A stretch of DNA of 64,000 nucleotides from contig NC_135130.1 in the NCBI RefSeq assembly GCF_050908995.1, positions 3,775,001-3,839,000 on the forward strand. The letters run 5' to 3'. Below, one piece after another: positions 41,900-54,139 of this stretch (position 1 is the first letter of the stretch; each line of letters begins with the position of its first letter). The stretch comes from Andrena cerasifolii. Taxonomy: Eukaryota > Arthropoda > Insecta > Hymenoptera > Andrenidae. The position numbers and the translations under genes are program-made. The notes below the pieces were generated by a model that was not told the origin of the DNA, did no database searches, and saw only the letters and a list, made by a program, of their open reading frames with translations.

Positions 41900-43640
41900 T
41901 TATTTTTTCTTCTCTAGATTTTCTAGAAATTGTTTTGGAAAATGAACGATGCTTGTGTTATGTCGCTCTTGAGAGGCGACATTATGGTGAAAGTACATTT
42001 ATGAAATGTCAAAGGAGTATGAGATTTAATATGTGGGAAGGCACATTCACTGGATGTACTTAAAACAAAGTATGGTGGACATTTTGAGAGTTTAAGACGA
42101 ATTTTGGTGGAAAAAGGTTTGAAGGGTGACATTGTCTTTTTCTCAAGTTCATGCATAGTCGACGGGGTTTTAAAATCAATTTTCTCGAAAGCGAAGATTC
42201 GAACGAAAAAATTGATTCCACATTTGCTATTTATTATTATATGAAGCAATTATCCTTCTTTAACTTGCATTCCACTTTCACATTCTCTATAATCGAGCAG
42301 AAAAGTGAGCGCAACAGATAACAATCATTCGTTTCCTACAAATAACTTTTATCCAAATTTAGTCATCAGTTCCTCTCGTAGGTACTCATCATTCAAATCA
42401 CTTGAAAGACACTTCTAACTCCTAAACAAGTTTCTAAGACATCCACTTTCAAAGACCATTAACTCCAAAAACTTGTGTCAGCATCTAATACTTGCAAAAA
42501 TCTAATACAGAAGAGCAACAGTCAATCCATAACACATCCACTTTCTTGTTATGCTTTTGACGTGCAAGAGGCTCGTGTTATCGTTTTGGTTCAAATTTTA
42601 CATATCCCTACTTTCAATTATTTCCAGGTACCTAAATCCACAACATCGATGCCTATAACTCGATTTCCCCACATGATCTTGAACAGTGCACCGTCCACAT
42701 TTAACACACAGCTGCGCACGCTGTGAAACCAACTATATTCCAGAATTTCACCAAATTGGTGACACGAGCCTTGCGCACTCCCCTTGTCCCGGCAACCCTT
42801 CGACTATATTTCGCTCGACTGTACGAGCGGCACGGACGGGCCAGAGCGTTTTCGGTCCACGAGAGCTCGCCCGCCGGCCAGAAAATCTCACCGGAAGCGG
42901 TGCGGAGAGAGAACCGGCCGGGAGAGACCAACGAACGCCGCTTTTGCCGTTCCTTTTTTCTCCGGCGTGCCCTGAAGTCGTGGCGAGGCAGAAAGAGCGG
43001 TACCGTTTCCTTTCGCGTACGCGCCAGGCCGCATTCGAATAAACGTGCCTACGCATTTCTCCCCCTACCCTCCGCCCCCGAGGCCCCCACCCGCCGCGGG
43101 GCACCGATGTCCCGGCGCGCAGCGTGAATTTTAATTAAAGCAATTAAGCATGCGTCCATAGGTAGTTGTCGGCGTTAACCAGCGGCCGTCGCGTTCGTGC
43201 CTTCGCTCAAAAAACGCGACGGCCATGTGTCACGCGACTAGCAACGAAAGCTCTGGACATCTGGTTAGCCATTTCCCGCAGCCCCCCTTTCGACGCGCCC
43301 CCATCCAAGGGGCCCGCGGAAACCTCTGAGGCTAATTTATACGCGATAAAGGGGCTTCTCGTTTAATTGAAGCTTGGCAGATGAGCGCACTTTTGGGGGA
43401 AATGGTTGCTCCTCCTGGACTCTGTGTTTCACTTCTACTCCTCTGGGGCGGTGGTTGACATCGCATGGATGAATTTCTATGGTGGGGGAATTTTTGCACT
43501 GGGAGGAGATTTTGTTTGAAATTGATGAGCGCTTTCGGTTAAGCGAATATGTTGTTAGTATTCAAGTCTCCTGGCACCTTTGTTGGGAATCCTTGAGGAA
43601 CCAGGTGTTTGAGTGGACATCCTGGTTTGGGTTGGTGGCT
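41900..43640. other. AT-rich DNA then CpG island at 42780-43330
   Basis: The CpG-rich part is open in several frames on both strands (up to 134 codons) with arginine/proline-rich readings that match no family I know. Followed by attttaattaaagcaattaa-type homeodomain-like AT motifs near 43129. Confidence 0.35.
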
Positions 43641-43653
43641 TGTGGCTTATTAA

Positions 43654-44337
43654 GGCGTCATGCCTAGTTGGCAGGCGAAAGAAAACGCGATGTTCGGGAA
43701 TTTTTTGTGGAAAATCTGATGTATATTTTTTACAACTATTTTCTTATTTTAAAAGTACATATTTTCAGCAACTCTCAGTAATTTTGTTGTAGGAAAATAT
43801 TAAAAAATGAACGAATAACAGCCACTCTCGCGGAAGCTACTTCTTTAGCGATGAGCACTGTTTCTCCGAGCCGGATCATCTGAAATCGAAAAGTGAAGAC
43901 GATTCTTTTAGTATCTGAGTTTATTTGGTTCGTGAACGAAGGATTTCTGTTTTTGATGAAAACTCAATTCTGACATCGAAAAATCATGATTTTGCGTTAA
44001 ACGGCCGCCATTTTGTCTGAAATCATTTTTTTAAAAATCATTCGTTCACGAACCAGTTAAACTTATATATTAACAGAATCTTCTTCACTTTCTGATTTCA
44101 GGTGATCCGGCTCGGAGAGTGGCTGCTTACCGCGCAGCGCCATTATAAAAACAGCTTCCCCGAGAGTGGCTGTTATTCCTTCATTATTTAATATTTTCCT
44201 ATAACAATATTCCTGAGGGTTGCTGAATATATGTACTTCTAAAATAAGGAAATAGTTTTAAGAAACATACATCACATTTTTCACAGAAAATTCCCGAAAA
44301 TGACGTTCTTTTTCGTCTGCCAACTAGGCATGACCCC
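43654..44337. mobile_element. 684-bp foldback element with TTAA target duplication
   Basis: GGCGTCATGCCTAGTTGGCA and TGCCAACTAGGCATGACCCC ends are flanked by TTAA at 43650-43653 and 44338-44341. Arms of about 300 bp pair throughout, including the gagccggatcatctgaaatc / gatttcaggtgatccggctc centre. TTAA specificity suggests a piggyBac-type mobiliser. Confidence 0.88.
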
Positions 44338-44859
44338 TTAAGACGAAGCGAGTGACACTGTGGTGGATGTGGAAGTTAGGTGTGAGACTTTACACTTTAC
44401 AGTAGAGGTGTAATTGGGAAATAAGTATGGTGTTCAATAAATTCTGAGCTTGAGGACTCGGGTCGAAAACACCACCAACTATCCAAAATAAGTTTCTTCC
44501 ATTTTTTAAATCGACTTACTTGATCAATCTGATTAAAAATCTCTGCTTGATCACAGATTCCTTAAGTAGACGATACGAGCAAAAATCCAAAACATCGGTC
44601 CCACGAAAAAAAAACCAAAAAATCCAATACTGTCCCGAGAAGTTTCCGCGCCGATTTTCCGGGAGCAGAGGGGGCGGGTGGGACATGCACGCGATCGAAA
44701 AGCGGCAGGCGTGGTGCGTTAAGTTCGAGGGTTTTCTGTGGATCGTTGCTCGGTTTGATGGCTGGGGTTGGGCGGTAGCCACAAGTGTCTGCCGGAGCGC
44801 CCTCTCTCATTAATTCTCCACCCTTGTTGCTTGTTAAGGTAGGGGGGTGGCCTGCCCCT

Positions 44860-45500
44860 GCCCTCTGGCACTCGCGCCACCGACCCCTCCGCCGCTCACC
44901 CGCCCCGCGCCCCTCCCCGCCCCCGTCTTTGTTTCTCCGGGCCAACTCACTTTACCCCTGTGCCGGCAGGAGGGTGGAAATGCTTTCTCGAGTGCGGCTG
45001 GAAGCCGTAGAAGAGGCTGAGGCGCAGCCGGAGAGGATAGAAACGTGCCGAGAGAGATACAGACGTTGGCGGGTGGGCGGACGAGAGAGAAGAGGAGCGT
45101 GGGACGAGAAGGAAAAGCGAGAAAAATGGAGGGGAAGGGCGAGGGAATCGTGGTTGGCGGAAAGGTGGTGGGAAGGGAGGAGGGGGGGGGGGCGGGGGGA
45201 GAGGATCGACGAGGGTCCGAGCGGTGAGACATCGGAATTGCGGTCGTCGCAGCCGCGATACATATATTATGTACACCCGTTAAGTGGCCGATGCAAATCG
45301 AACGTCACAGGCGGACGGTGGGCGTGCACGTGACTGTAAACGAGCCGATTAGCACGTCGTTTCTCTTATTCGACGCCTTTTCCACTGCGCCCGTCAATAG
45401 CGGAACCCCGGGCCACCGGCGGATCACAATTTATGGGGAATTTTCCTTTCGCGGGAGGCATGAGACACCTGCTCCGGGCCCCGGCTGCTCGAGCGGTCGC
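44860..45500. other. GC-rich purine/pyrimidine-asymmetric island
   Basis: Plus strand becomes almost pure purine (ggagggga, G8 run near 45184-45192). Long ORFs on both strands (182, 132, 109 codons) are Arg/Glu or Ser/Pro-rich mirror images of the composition. No gene called. Confidence 0.45.
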
Positions 45501-46138
45501 GGGGAAGGGGTTGAGGAATTTTGGGCCTGTCTGTCGGTGGGGGACGCTTTGAGCCGCCAGGCGTGCGCTGGAATTGGTTCGAATGATAGCGGAAGTTGAA
45601 GGTCTCTGGAAGCGCGTCGATGATTCTTGAAAAATGTAATGGGGGATTTTTGTGGAAGTTCTTATAGGCTTGGGGGGCATTGAGCTGTCACTGATTAGGT
45701 AGAATGCAGTTCGTGTGTGTACGCTCGACTTGAGTGACGTTGGAAGTTGTATTAGGGCGATTTCTCGCGTTAGAGAGCAGATGGCTTTTAGTGGCGCTGG
45801 ATGATCAATGAAAATATCTCTGTTTGCCGAGATTAGTGTAATCGCACGTCTGCGCGAGCTTGGAATGAAACCACGGCGTGCGCTTGCTTTTATTTTAGTA
45901 ATATGATATATATGAGAACTGCAGACCACTGGTGTCGCCGTCTCTTCACAATGGCTTCTATTATTTTGCTGAAAATGGAAAATTCAAAATACTTCAGCTA
46001 TTGCTTTAAGTCCATTAATAATATAATCAGATCGAAGATGTAGCTTCGGGGCTATTCTTGCACTGAAATAGAGATTTTACTACAATATGCATGTCTATAA
46101 GACATGTAATTCGATAAAGAGGACAAAAAATGACAGAT

Positions 46139-47100
46139 TGAGCCGTTTGATGCAAAAGTGGTGTAAGGCAATTTTTTGTCAATTGGTTTTAACACCACAT
46201 CACGAAAGTTTTATCCAGCAATCAACTGTTTTCACTTAAGGTGAATGTCGCAATTTCTGCTCATTTCGTATTTTTCTGGTTATTATAAGCGTCACGTTTG
46301 TACTATAGTTACAACAAAATAATTCTAAATTATTTGAACATTTACGCGAGGGTTGCACGAGCTTGGGACTAATCAAAGTGCAGCATAAGCAACGAAAAAC
46401 TGTTAAAATGAGAGACTCGTGATTTTTCGACCGCATGGTTGTGGTAAGGAACAGGATCGCTATTGGTATTCGATAATTGGGCAGAATAATAGTTTTTGCA
46501 GTAAAAGTTCTTATTTAAAAACAAAAGCAGATACCGTATTGTGCTCTGGATGTAGACTTTTTACTATTTTTGATTGTTTTAAGTAGAAAACAGGTGATTA
46601 GGTTTAGGGTCAATTGAATTACCGTCGCGTCCGCATTTCTGCTCACCAAAATTTTAGCAACATAACCTCACAATTCGATATATGCTGTAACCTCTATTTC
46701 CCTTCGAAGGCATTTTATTTTTTGTTTATCATTATTTTATGCTTTAGTGTTGTGTTATAAAACATCTCCATGAAAGATGTAACTTATCTTAACCTGAAAA
46801 GGCAACATATTATGTGAGCAGAAATTGGTACAAATGGTGAGTAGGAATACGTACATCGCTATTTTTCGTGAGCAGAAACACGGACATTTAAAGCATTATA
46901 TTTAATTACATCTTACTAGTAGTTAAACATCTTGAAATATCTTTCTTAAATAGTTTCCGACTGGTTGATTTATTATTAAAGAATTAATAAATTACTCTGC
47001 AAATTTTGATCACAAATCTTCTTTCTGACGGGTAACCTCTTAAATGAGCAGAAATTGGGACATTCACCTTACACCAATTTTGCATTAAACGGCTCAAATA
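46139..47100. mobile_element. 0.96-kb foldback element, one arm interrupted
   Basis: tgagccgtttgatgcaaaag (46139) pairs with the 47100 end, and aaggtgaatgtcgcaatttc / gaaattgggacattcacctt pairs inside. The left arm has about 65 extra bp between these blocks. Further gagcagaaa motifs recur at 46815 and 46868. Confidence 0.75.
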
Positions 47101-47399
47101 TAGATTCGCGAGAAAATTCACGTTCCGTTTAAAAGTAACTGTAATTTAACGACAAAGATGGCCGGCGTGCTCGACAGTCTATATTCAGCGTAAATAGTTC
47201 TCATTTACCAATAAGAAATAGTTATTTTCCAGCAGATATTTTCCATATCCAGTAACGGGACGATTCACCCAAGTGTCGTATTCGTTACTTTAATAATTGC
47301 ACGAGCTGCCAGTATCGTTTTCTTGCAACTATCTAAGGCCTGCACATTAATTGTCTATCTTTAGACAGCATAGAAAAGATCTCCCTTGTAAAACACGTT

Positions 47400-49070
47400 C
47401 CTCTATTCCGAATCAAGGTAGACACGTGTGTACAAGAATAGGGGGCCGCGTTCCCGGGCCCCGCTCAGGATCCATCGTCGGTCCACTTCTTCGCTCCCCA
47501 TCCCCCCCGTGCCAGGACGTACGGTATTTCGCCACCGGTGTTCCCCTGGCTTCTCCCTCTATTTCATCCCATTTTTTTGTATCATTCCGCGAGCTGCCAG
47601 GATCCCCGGGCGTTCGTCATGCCGCTCTCTCCCTCTCTCTTTTTCCCCGAAGCCCTTCGTGCGGCGAGGGCAAATTTACGAGGGAAGAGAGCGAGGTGTA
47701 CGCGCGCGCGCGCGTGTGCATGTGTGTGCGCGCGCGCGAGAGATAGAGAGAGAGAAAGAGAGAGCAGAGAAATCGTAGGAAGAGAGAGGTGTGCGTTGAA
47801 TTAATTCGCGCTTGGCTGAAGGTCTCTCGTTCGAAATTCTCTCTGCCCGTACCTCCCTCCTCCGCCGCCCCCATCGCCGCCTCCCTCGTTTCCCTATCCT
47901 CTGTATGCTCAGGTCCTGCCAGTGTATCGCGGCTGAAATCGCTACTCGTTCGGCTAAATACCACGAAAACGCTCCGCGACGCGAACGAACCGTTCGGGAG
48001 TCGGGCTCGTATCGTTTGGCCACGAATTAAAAGTACCCTAGGTGGGGGGAGGTTGGTCCCCTTGCTTCTCTTACCCTTTCACTCTCTGTCTTGTATAAAG
48101 CTTCTTGGCGTGCCTTTTTCTGCTCCTTTCTGTCAGTAGATTTTTCCGTGCCACTTTTCAGCCCCCTTTCTGTGATACCGCCTTTCCTGGTACCCTTAGG
48201 CTTCTGCTCCTTCTACTTTTTACGTTTTCTTAGGTTCTGTGGGTTTCTGAGATCCTTCTTTCTCACTTTTCCATCTTCCTACTCCCCCTCTGGCCCAAGG
48301 GAAGCTTTCTTTTTGCTCCATCTCAACTCCCTTTGCCGCCTTTCCTTTCCTCCTTCGGTTTACTGTCAGCGTACACCTTCTCGCTCGCTTCTTTACCAGC
48401 TTCCCCGGCTGTCTCTGTCGCGTCCAGTTGGGCCCTTCTTTCCAGGCCCCTGCCACCCTCTCTGCGGTACCCCCATCGGTCGCCAGGCCTCTCTTCCGTC
48501 TTACGTGGTCCTTTTTCACTCTCAGCACTTCTCTCTCTTCCGCGCCTCTGTTTGGCCCTCTTCCTCTATCGCTTCTTCCACGTCTCACTCGAGAATGCCT
48601 CGCTCCTCTTCGCCACTGCTTCTCCCGTCCTTCTTACTCCCTCCTCGATTCCCTCGGTTCTCCTCGTCCCCCCTTTCTTGGCTCTACGCGACCCATCTCT
48701 GTTACTCCTCGAGTCTCTCTCTGCCTCCCCTTCTTCCTCTTATCCTCTCCCAGGCCATATAGCTGTCGTTCCCCTCGAAGAATTACCTCGGGGATAGACG
48801 TCCGGTCGGGCAGGTTCCAGGAGAGGACTGGTCCCGTCCTGGCGGTCCCTCCGTCTTCCTCGTGGCCCTCACGGAATCCTGTTATCGTCACGGCTATCTT
48901 GCCCCAGCCCAGTCACTCGACCCGTCCCGTCCCGCGGAATACCTAGGATTAAGCCTTTTTCGGGACACGCGATGCGTGTTCCTCCGGCCGGGGGATTCGG
49001 TAGCGTTGGCCCTCGAAAAAGGAGAAGTGGATGATGGGTGGGAGGGGGTTTAATCGCGGCGCGGATCGGT
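47400..49070. other. Pyrimidine-rich GC island with CG and GA microsatellites
   Basis: (CG/TG)n at 47700-47736 and (GA)n at 47737-47766, then more than 1 kb of C/T-rich plus strand. This explains the 223- and 172-codon frames (Ser/Leu/Pro-rich), which are not recognised as proteins. Confidence 0.5.
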
Positions 49071-51967
49071 GGTATCGAACTCTCGACGACGCCTGGTTAC
49101 AATCGCGGGGCCGTTTAGCCGCTCCCTAGCTTATTTGTACCTTTTTCGATGACGTCTAGGGGAGACCTGATGAGGCAATGCTTTTTGGCTATCATTTCTC
49201 TGTCGAGGCTCTGTTGGATGACGAGCTTTCTGTTGGCCGTAGGATTATGGAGGTTTCGATTGCTGGTAGTTATCGTGTAACCGTTTCGAATTTTAAATTA
49301 GTGTTTGCTTGTTTAGAATATTTTAGTACATGCATGATGTTCAGAACGCGACGTCGAGGCTCAAAGAAGATTTAGTCCATGTTCAGATTCAGTTCAAATT
49401 CAGATCATTGTCCGTGTTGAGGGGTACTTGACTCATTTTCGAAAAGTATTCAGTGCAGATTATGTTGTTATATTTTAACAATTTCAATTTACATACAGTC
49501 ACAAAAAGGGCTCGCTTGTTTATACTAAAACTCAGAGAAAGGAATTCTCAGAACGCAAGGTAATTGGGCTCTCAATAAAGAGTGCAAAGCGTGTGAAAAA
49601 TACGAAGGAACCACTCATGCAAGATATAAATTAAAAGCATGCCTACATGACACCGCTGCGAAAATATGAACCAAAAGAAAACAAAATTTTTTGATCCAAT
49701 GTACCAGCTGCTAGGTGTTTCGCGAAACAATTGAAGGGCAATGTCTAAGAGCTTAGGAACGAAAATTAATTAAGGTAGCAGGAGTCGACCTGGATGACGA
49801 TCAGTGATGATTGAAAAGTTAGAAGAAAGCACTATGTGAACGTAAATTTGGGTGGGTCCCATTTCGCGTGGAATGAATATTAATTTCTCGCGTGAAAAGG
49901 ATAAAAGCGACAACACCGGTATTTTGGTATAGATGCGCTCGCCCCCATTGAAAACTTCCCAATACGGATTATCGAGTTCCTGGCCACCCGCATTGAAGGC
50001 CTCTTAACGCTCTCGACGGAGCTCCAGGGAGAATGACAAAAATTCCATTAACGCTTATCAAAGCCATTTGAAAGCTGATAAGCCGTCGTGTCCAGCCGAC
50101 TTCCGAATACCTGCGCTCGGTGTGTGCCCTTCCGAACGGCGAAAATCGTCCGCCGAACCAGACACTGCGGTTATTTGCAATATTAATTTCCAACGCTGCG
50201 AACGTAGATTTCGATTAAAGGATTGTGGTCGATCTTGTCCACCAACAAGTTGCAAAGCAGGTTTTGGTGGATTATGTCTAGGTTATGTTATACTTTTATC
50301 GGACATACTTTAGTACCTACTATTGGTTGTCTAAGTAGTCATATTTTTGGTCCTGACGATGTGAAATTTGACGAGATATTTCAAGTTACTTACACGGCCA
50401 CACCTTTTCGAGCAACCCTCTTTGAAATTTCTTAAATATTCATTGACTTTTCAAACCCATAAAAGCAGTATATTCTACATAAAATAAGCTTTGACTGGTG
50501 CGGTTTTAACGGTGATAAATATGAAACAAAGTTGAATTCGTAGGAGCGGATATAAATAGCGAAATTCCGAACACCAGACAGCAGCCATCAAAGTGTTAAG
50601 AGGAATAACATTGTATTCAACGAGAGACGTCAAATAATTAACACTTTCCTCACGAGTTTCCATTTTCAGAATCGTCTGCCATGGATTACGTAATTCAATA
50701 TTCTGCAGCGTACCAGCGCAGACAAAGAATATAACAAAGAGGTCAAGTTGATGTTTAAAATGTCCCCTGGACTATCCGATTGCAATATTTCCAAAAACCG
50801 CACGTCATTACTTCCATCGACCCAAAATGCAAGACCATCATCCTCACATATGTACATGGAGACAGTCTGCCACGAGAATTCAGACTGTCACGAATATCTG
50901 CCGACCGATAGCGAACGTGTTAAAAAAGGATACTTAACTTCAGAGCTGCCTAATGAATGAACACGACGACGGGGAACTACAGAATGGTTACGTGGGAGAA
51001 GCAGTCAAAACAAAGATGAAGTTAATATCCCCTAATATTCTCTAAACTGTGGTCAACGATCCAAACATGTACCTATGCTCTAGCATGTGCCCACCGATTG
51101 TCCGCGTCAGCCATCTTAAATCGCACGGCGTCGTCGCACTTGTTTCAATATTTCAGTGTTCCCAATCCCTCTATAACGATATCCCCAGCTGTCCCCTTCG
51201 CGCCCTATTATATTGCTCGCGGCAAGGGAAATTATGTAATTCGAGAGGCTAGATTTTAGCGAGGGCGCTCGCCGCGGATATATCCAAAATCGCTGGAAAT
51301 TATGGACACCGTGCTGGGGACGAAAGCGTAAACACGCGGACTGCCCCGCGCCCCGGATGAATGGACGGCGTTAAGCCTCTATTATTAACAGATGGTAGAT
51401 TACATCGATCTCCTTTTTCTTGTCTTTTTTTGTTCCCTCTCATTCTATCCTCGCCTTGTCGTTCAGCCCCCTTTGTTCGTGTTCCCCCTCGCCGATGCAC
51501 TTGGACAACCCACACCCAGGGGCATCCCTTCCGCAGTTTATGCCTCCTACGAGGGCGTCGTCGCGCTACCAATTACTCCGCGACCCGGACCGTGTTTCGC
51601 TGCTAATTAATTTCTAGCGCGGCAACCGGAAGCTGCAGGCGCGGGTCGGCCACCGTTTCGAGATATAAGTGGCGCTGTCGGGCGATATCGGGTGTTCGAC
51701 TATATGTCTGGATGTTCCAGAGACGGGATTTAAAGAGGGATTTTTCAGCAGCTGGGGTGTGGGGGTAGGTTTGATAGTTTTGGCAGAGTGCGATTATTTA
51801 CAGGATGCGGTGGGAATTTCTGAGATTCGAAGATATTCACGTTTTGGGTCTTTGGAAGTTTCGTAGCTTTGATGTTTTAATATTTTCTAAGCGTACAGGT
51901 AGATTTGATGGATTTCGGGAGCTGAAACGTTGTCGAAAATATGCCAATGAGGATTTCGAATGTTCAC
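49071..51967. other. No gene recognised
   Basis: Mostly unique DNA. 50060-50260 is CpG-rich with a Cys-containing short frame on the plus strand, possibly a conserved non-coding block. No structure found. Confidence 0.4.
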
Positions 51968-51971
51968 AGAC

Positions 51972-52372
51972 TGTTGTATTCCGTATTTTTGGTATTACTT
52001 TTATTTTATTAAATAACTTTATACAAAGAACGGAAACTAAGACGATTACAGATAAATACTAGATTATAGATTCAGAACTAGATTCTCGTGTCCAGACTAT
52101 TCGGACTGAAGTGCTCAAGTGCTTCTGTGCTACTGCTGGAAGAATTGCGTGTAATATATATATGTACGGTTTTCGGTAAGCTGAAAAGTGGGGGTTGTCC
52201 TGAGTTTAACGGTCGTTAAGGGATGAGGCATAGAGATCGAGGTTCAAGGATGAGTAATAGGGTACGGATAAGGTGATAAAAGAAGGACTTCAGGATGCTT
52301 ACTATTGCTATCTGGAAAACTAACGCGCTGACTAATACTTTATATAGATTTAAATGACGTTGGTATATAACA
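51972..52372 (-). mobile_element. Solo LTR, minus orientation, TSD AGAC
   Basis: 401 bp, minus strand reads TGTTATATACC ... GGAATACAACA, flanked by AGAC at 51968-51971 and 52373-52376. It has TATATAAAG near its 5' end and AATAAA near its 3' end, as an LTR promoter and poly(A) site would. No internal retroelement DNA adjoins it. A 4-bp duplication and TG...CA ends suit a Ty3/gypsy-type element. Confidence 0.9.
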
Positions 52373-52379
52373 AGACTTC

Positions 52380-53729
52380 GATGTTCTGAAGATTTTTGAA
52401 ATCCTGTGAAATTTTTAGCGATTTTGAATTGTGAAGAAAGAACTCCTGAATTTATAGAACTCGAATTCTTTGGAAAATGCGTTCAAAATTCTGTCTTCAA
52501 AATTCGACACCCTGGCGTTGTGTGCCTTGAAAGATTCAAAAGTCACGAAGGTTTTCAAGGTTTCACGATTTTCCGAATCTCTTAAACTCCAGCGATCGAA
52601 GTTTTCAATATCACGGTGCACAAATATTTCGGAAATCACTGTGGCGAGCGGAGCGTGTCGTAACAAGTTCCAGGAAACGAGCGCGTCAAAACAAACGGTC
52701 GCGTATCGCGACCTTTCCTCGCCCTAGCGACGAGCCATGCGAGACCATGGTGGGGGCGGGGGGGGGGGGGACAAGCGTGGCCCAGGCAGTTGGTCGTCTC
52801 ACGAGAGGAAGCGACGATACCACAACGTTATTCTGAATAAATATAATTTTTACCACCAAGCACGCACCATTCGGACCGTTTCGCTACCGTTTCGGAAACC
52901 CTGCAATTACAAAACTTGAAAAAAATTCTGTTAACCAATTACCCATTGCATCTCATATTTTTCAAAAAGAAAAAATACTGTCCCTCCGTCCTCCATCTTC
53001 CCTATTTCAGTCCCCGTCGACGCCTTCCGCTTTGCTCAAACTTGCCCCGGGAAAGTCGCCGGAGAACGAAGGACGGACACGTTCCGCGACGGCGAAACAG
53101 CTCCCCAGCGAGGTTGGGGGAAAGAGTGACAAAAAGTTTGGAATTCCGATGCGACCTGGAACAGCTTTGCCGGCGATAATTCGCGACGCGGCTAATTGCG
53201 CCGCGTCCAGGCGACCCCGTAGATCCTGAGGGTCGGCTGCCGCTAATTTCCGCGGCACGGAATTTTCCCTGGCGATGGAACGATCGCGATTAATTATTAA
53301 ACGCGTCGGCACTCGCTGGCGCGCCACGGTGATTAGCAATCGTAAAAGACAAAACGGCGGACGGCCGGCCGCGCATCGTTCATTGATTTTCGACGGTCGA
53401 CCGAGGTGCCAGTTTGGCGCGCGTTCAGCCAGGTATGATTATCGATTATCGCGTCTAACCGGGTCGAGCAGCCGTGACGCTTTCGTCCACCGATCACGGC
53501 GTATAATTCGAATTGTAAAACCGTATTTCTGTCGCTCGTCGACCACGGATACGGGCGTTTCGGCCCATTGTTACCGCGACACGTAACCGTGCCCGAGGCC
53601 TCGCTTGATTTCGCTTATTGTCCGCCAGATTTTCAAGCTTTAAGATGCCGCGCTCGGTGCGCTTCTAAGGGTAATAGAACGGTGACGGGTACGCGCTTTG
53701 TCTTACGAGGGTTCTGCAGGAGTTCTGAG
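52380..53729. other. Spacer between solo LTRs, CpG-rich from 53000
   Basis: 52735-52780 has a G-rich run. 53000-53700 is CpG-rich with ggctaattgcgccgcg and gcgattaattattaaacgcg blocks carrying homeodomain-type TAAT cores. It may be an enhancer-like conserved block. No ORF recognised. Confidence 0.35.
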
Positions 53730-53733
53730 CTAT

Positions 53734-54135
53734 TGTTGTATACCAACGTCATTTAAATCTATATAAAGTATTAGTCAGCGCGTTAGTTTTCCAGATAGCA
53801 ATAGTAAGCATCCTGAAGTCCTTCTTTTATGACCTTATCCGCACCCTATTACTCATCCTTGAACCTCGATCTCTATGCCTCATCCCTTAACGACCGTTAA
53901 ACTCAGGACAACCCCCACTTTTCAGCTTACCGAAAACCGTACATATATATATATGTATATTACACGCAATTCTTCCAGTCAGAAGCACTTGAGCACTTCA
54001 GTCCGAATAGTCTGGACACGAGAATCTAGTTCTGAATCTATAATCTAGTATTTATCTGTAATCGTCTTAGTTTCCGTTATTTGTATAAAGTTATTTAATA
54101 AAATAAAAGTAATACGAAAAATACGGAATACAATA
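53734..54135 (+). mobile_element. Solo LTR, plus orientation, TSD CTAT
   Basis: 402 bp, TGTTGTATACC ... GGAATACAATA, the inverted partner of 51972-52372 with few differences (the terminal CA has become TA). Flanked by its own CTAT at 53730-53733 and 54136-54139, so it is a separate insertion. Confidence 0.9.
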
Positions 54136-54139
54136 CTAT

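Noticed and set aside
44785..45333. 182-codon plus-strand ORF with mirrored Ser/Pro ORFs on the minus strand
   Set aside because: Produced by a G/A-rich island; Arg/Glu-rich low complexity, no family.
48091..48946. 223-, 154- and 172-codon plus-strand ORFs
   Set aside because: All three plus frames are open because the strand is C/T-rich; translations are Ser/Leu/Pro-rich with no domain.
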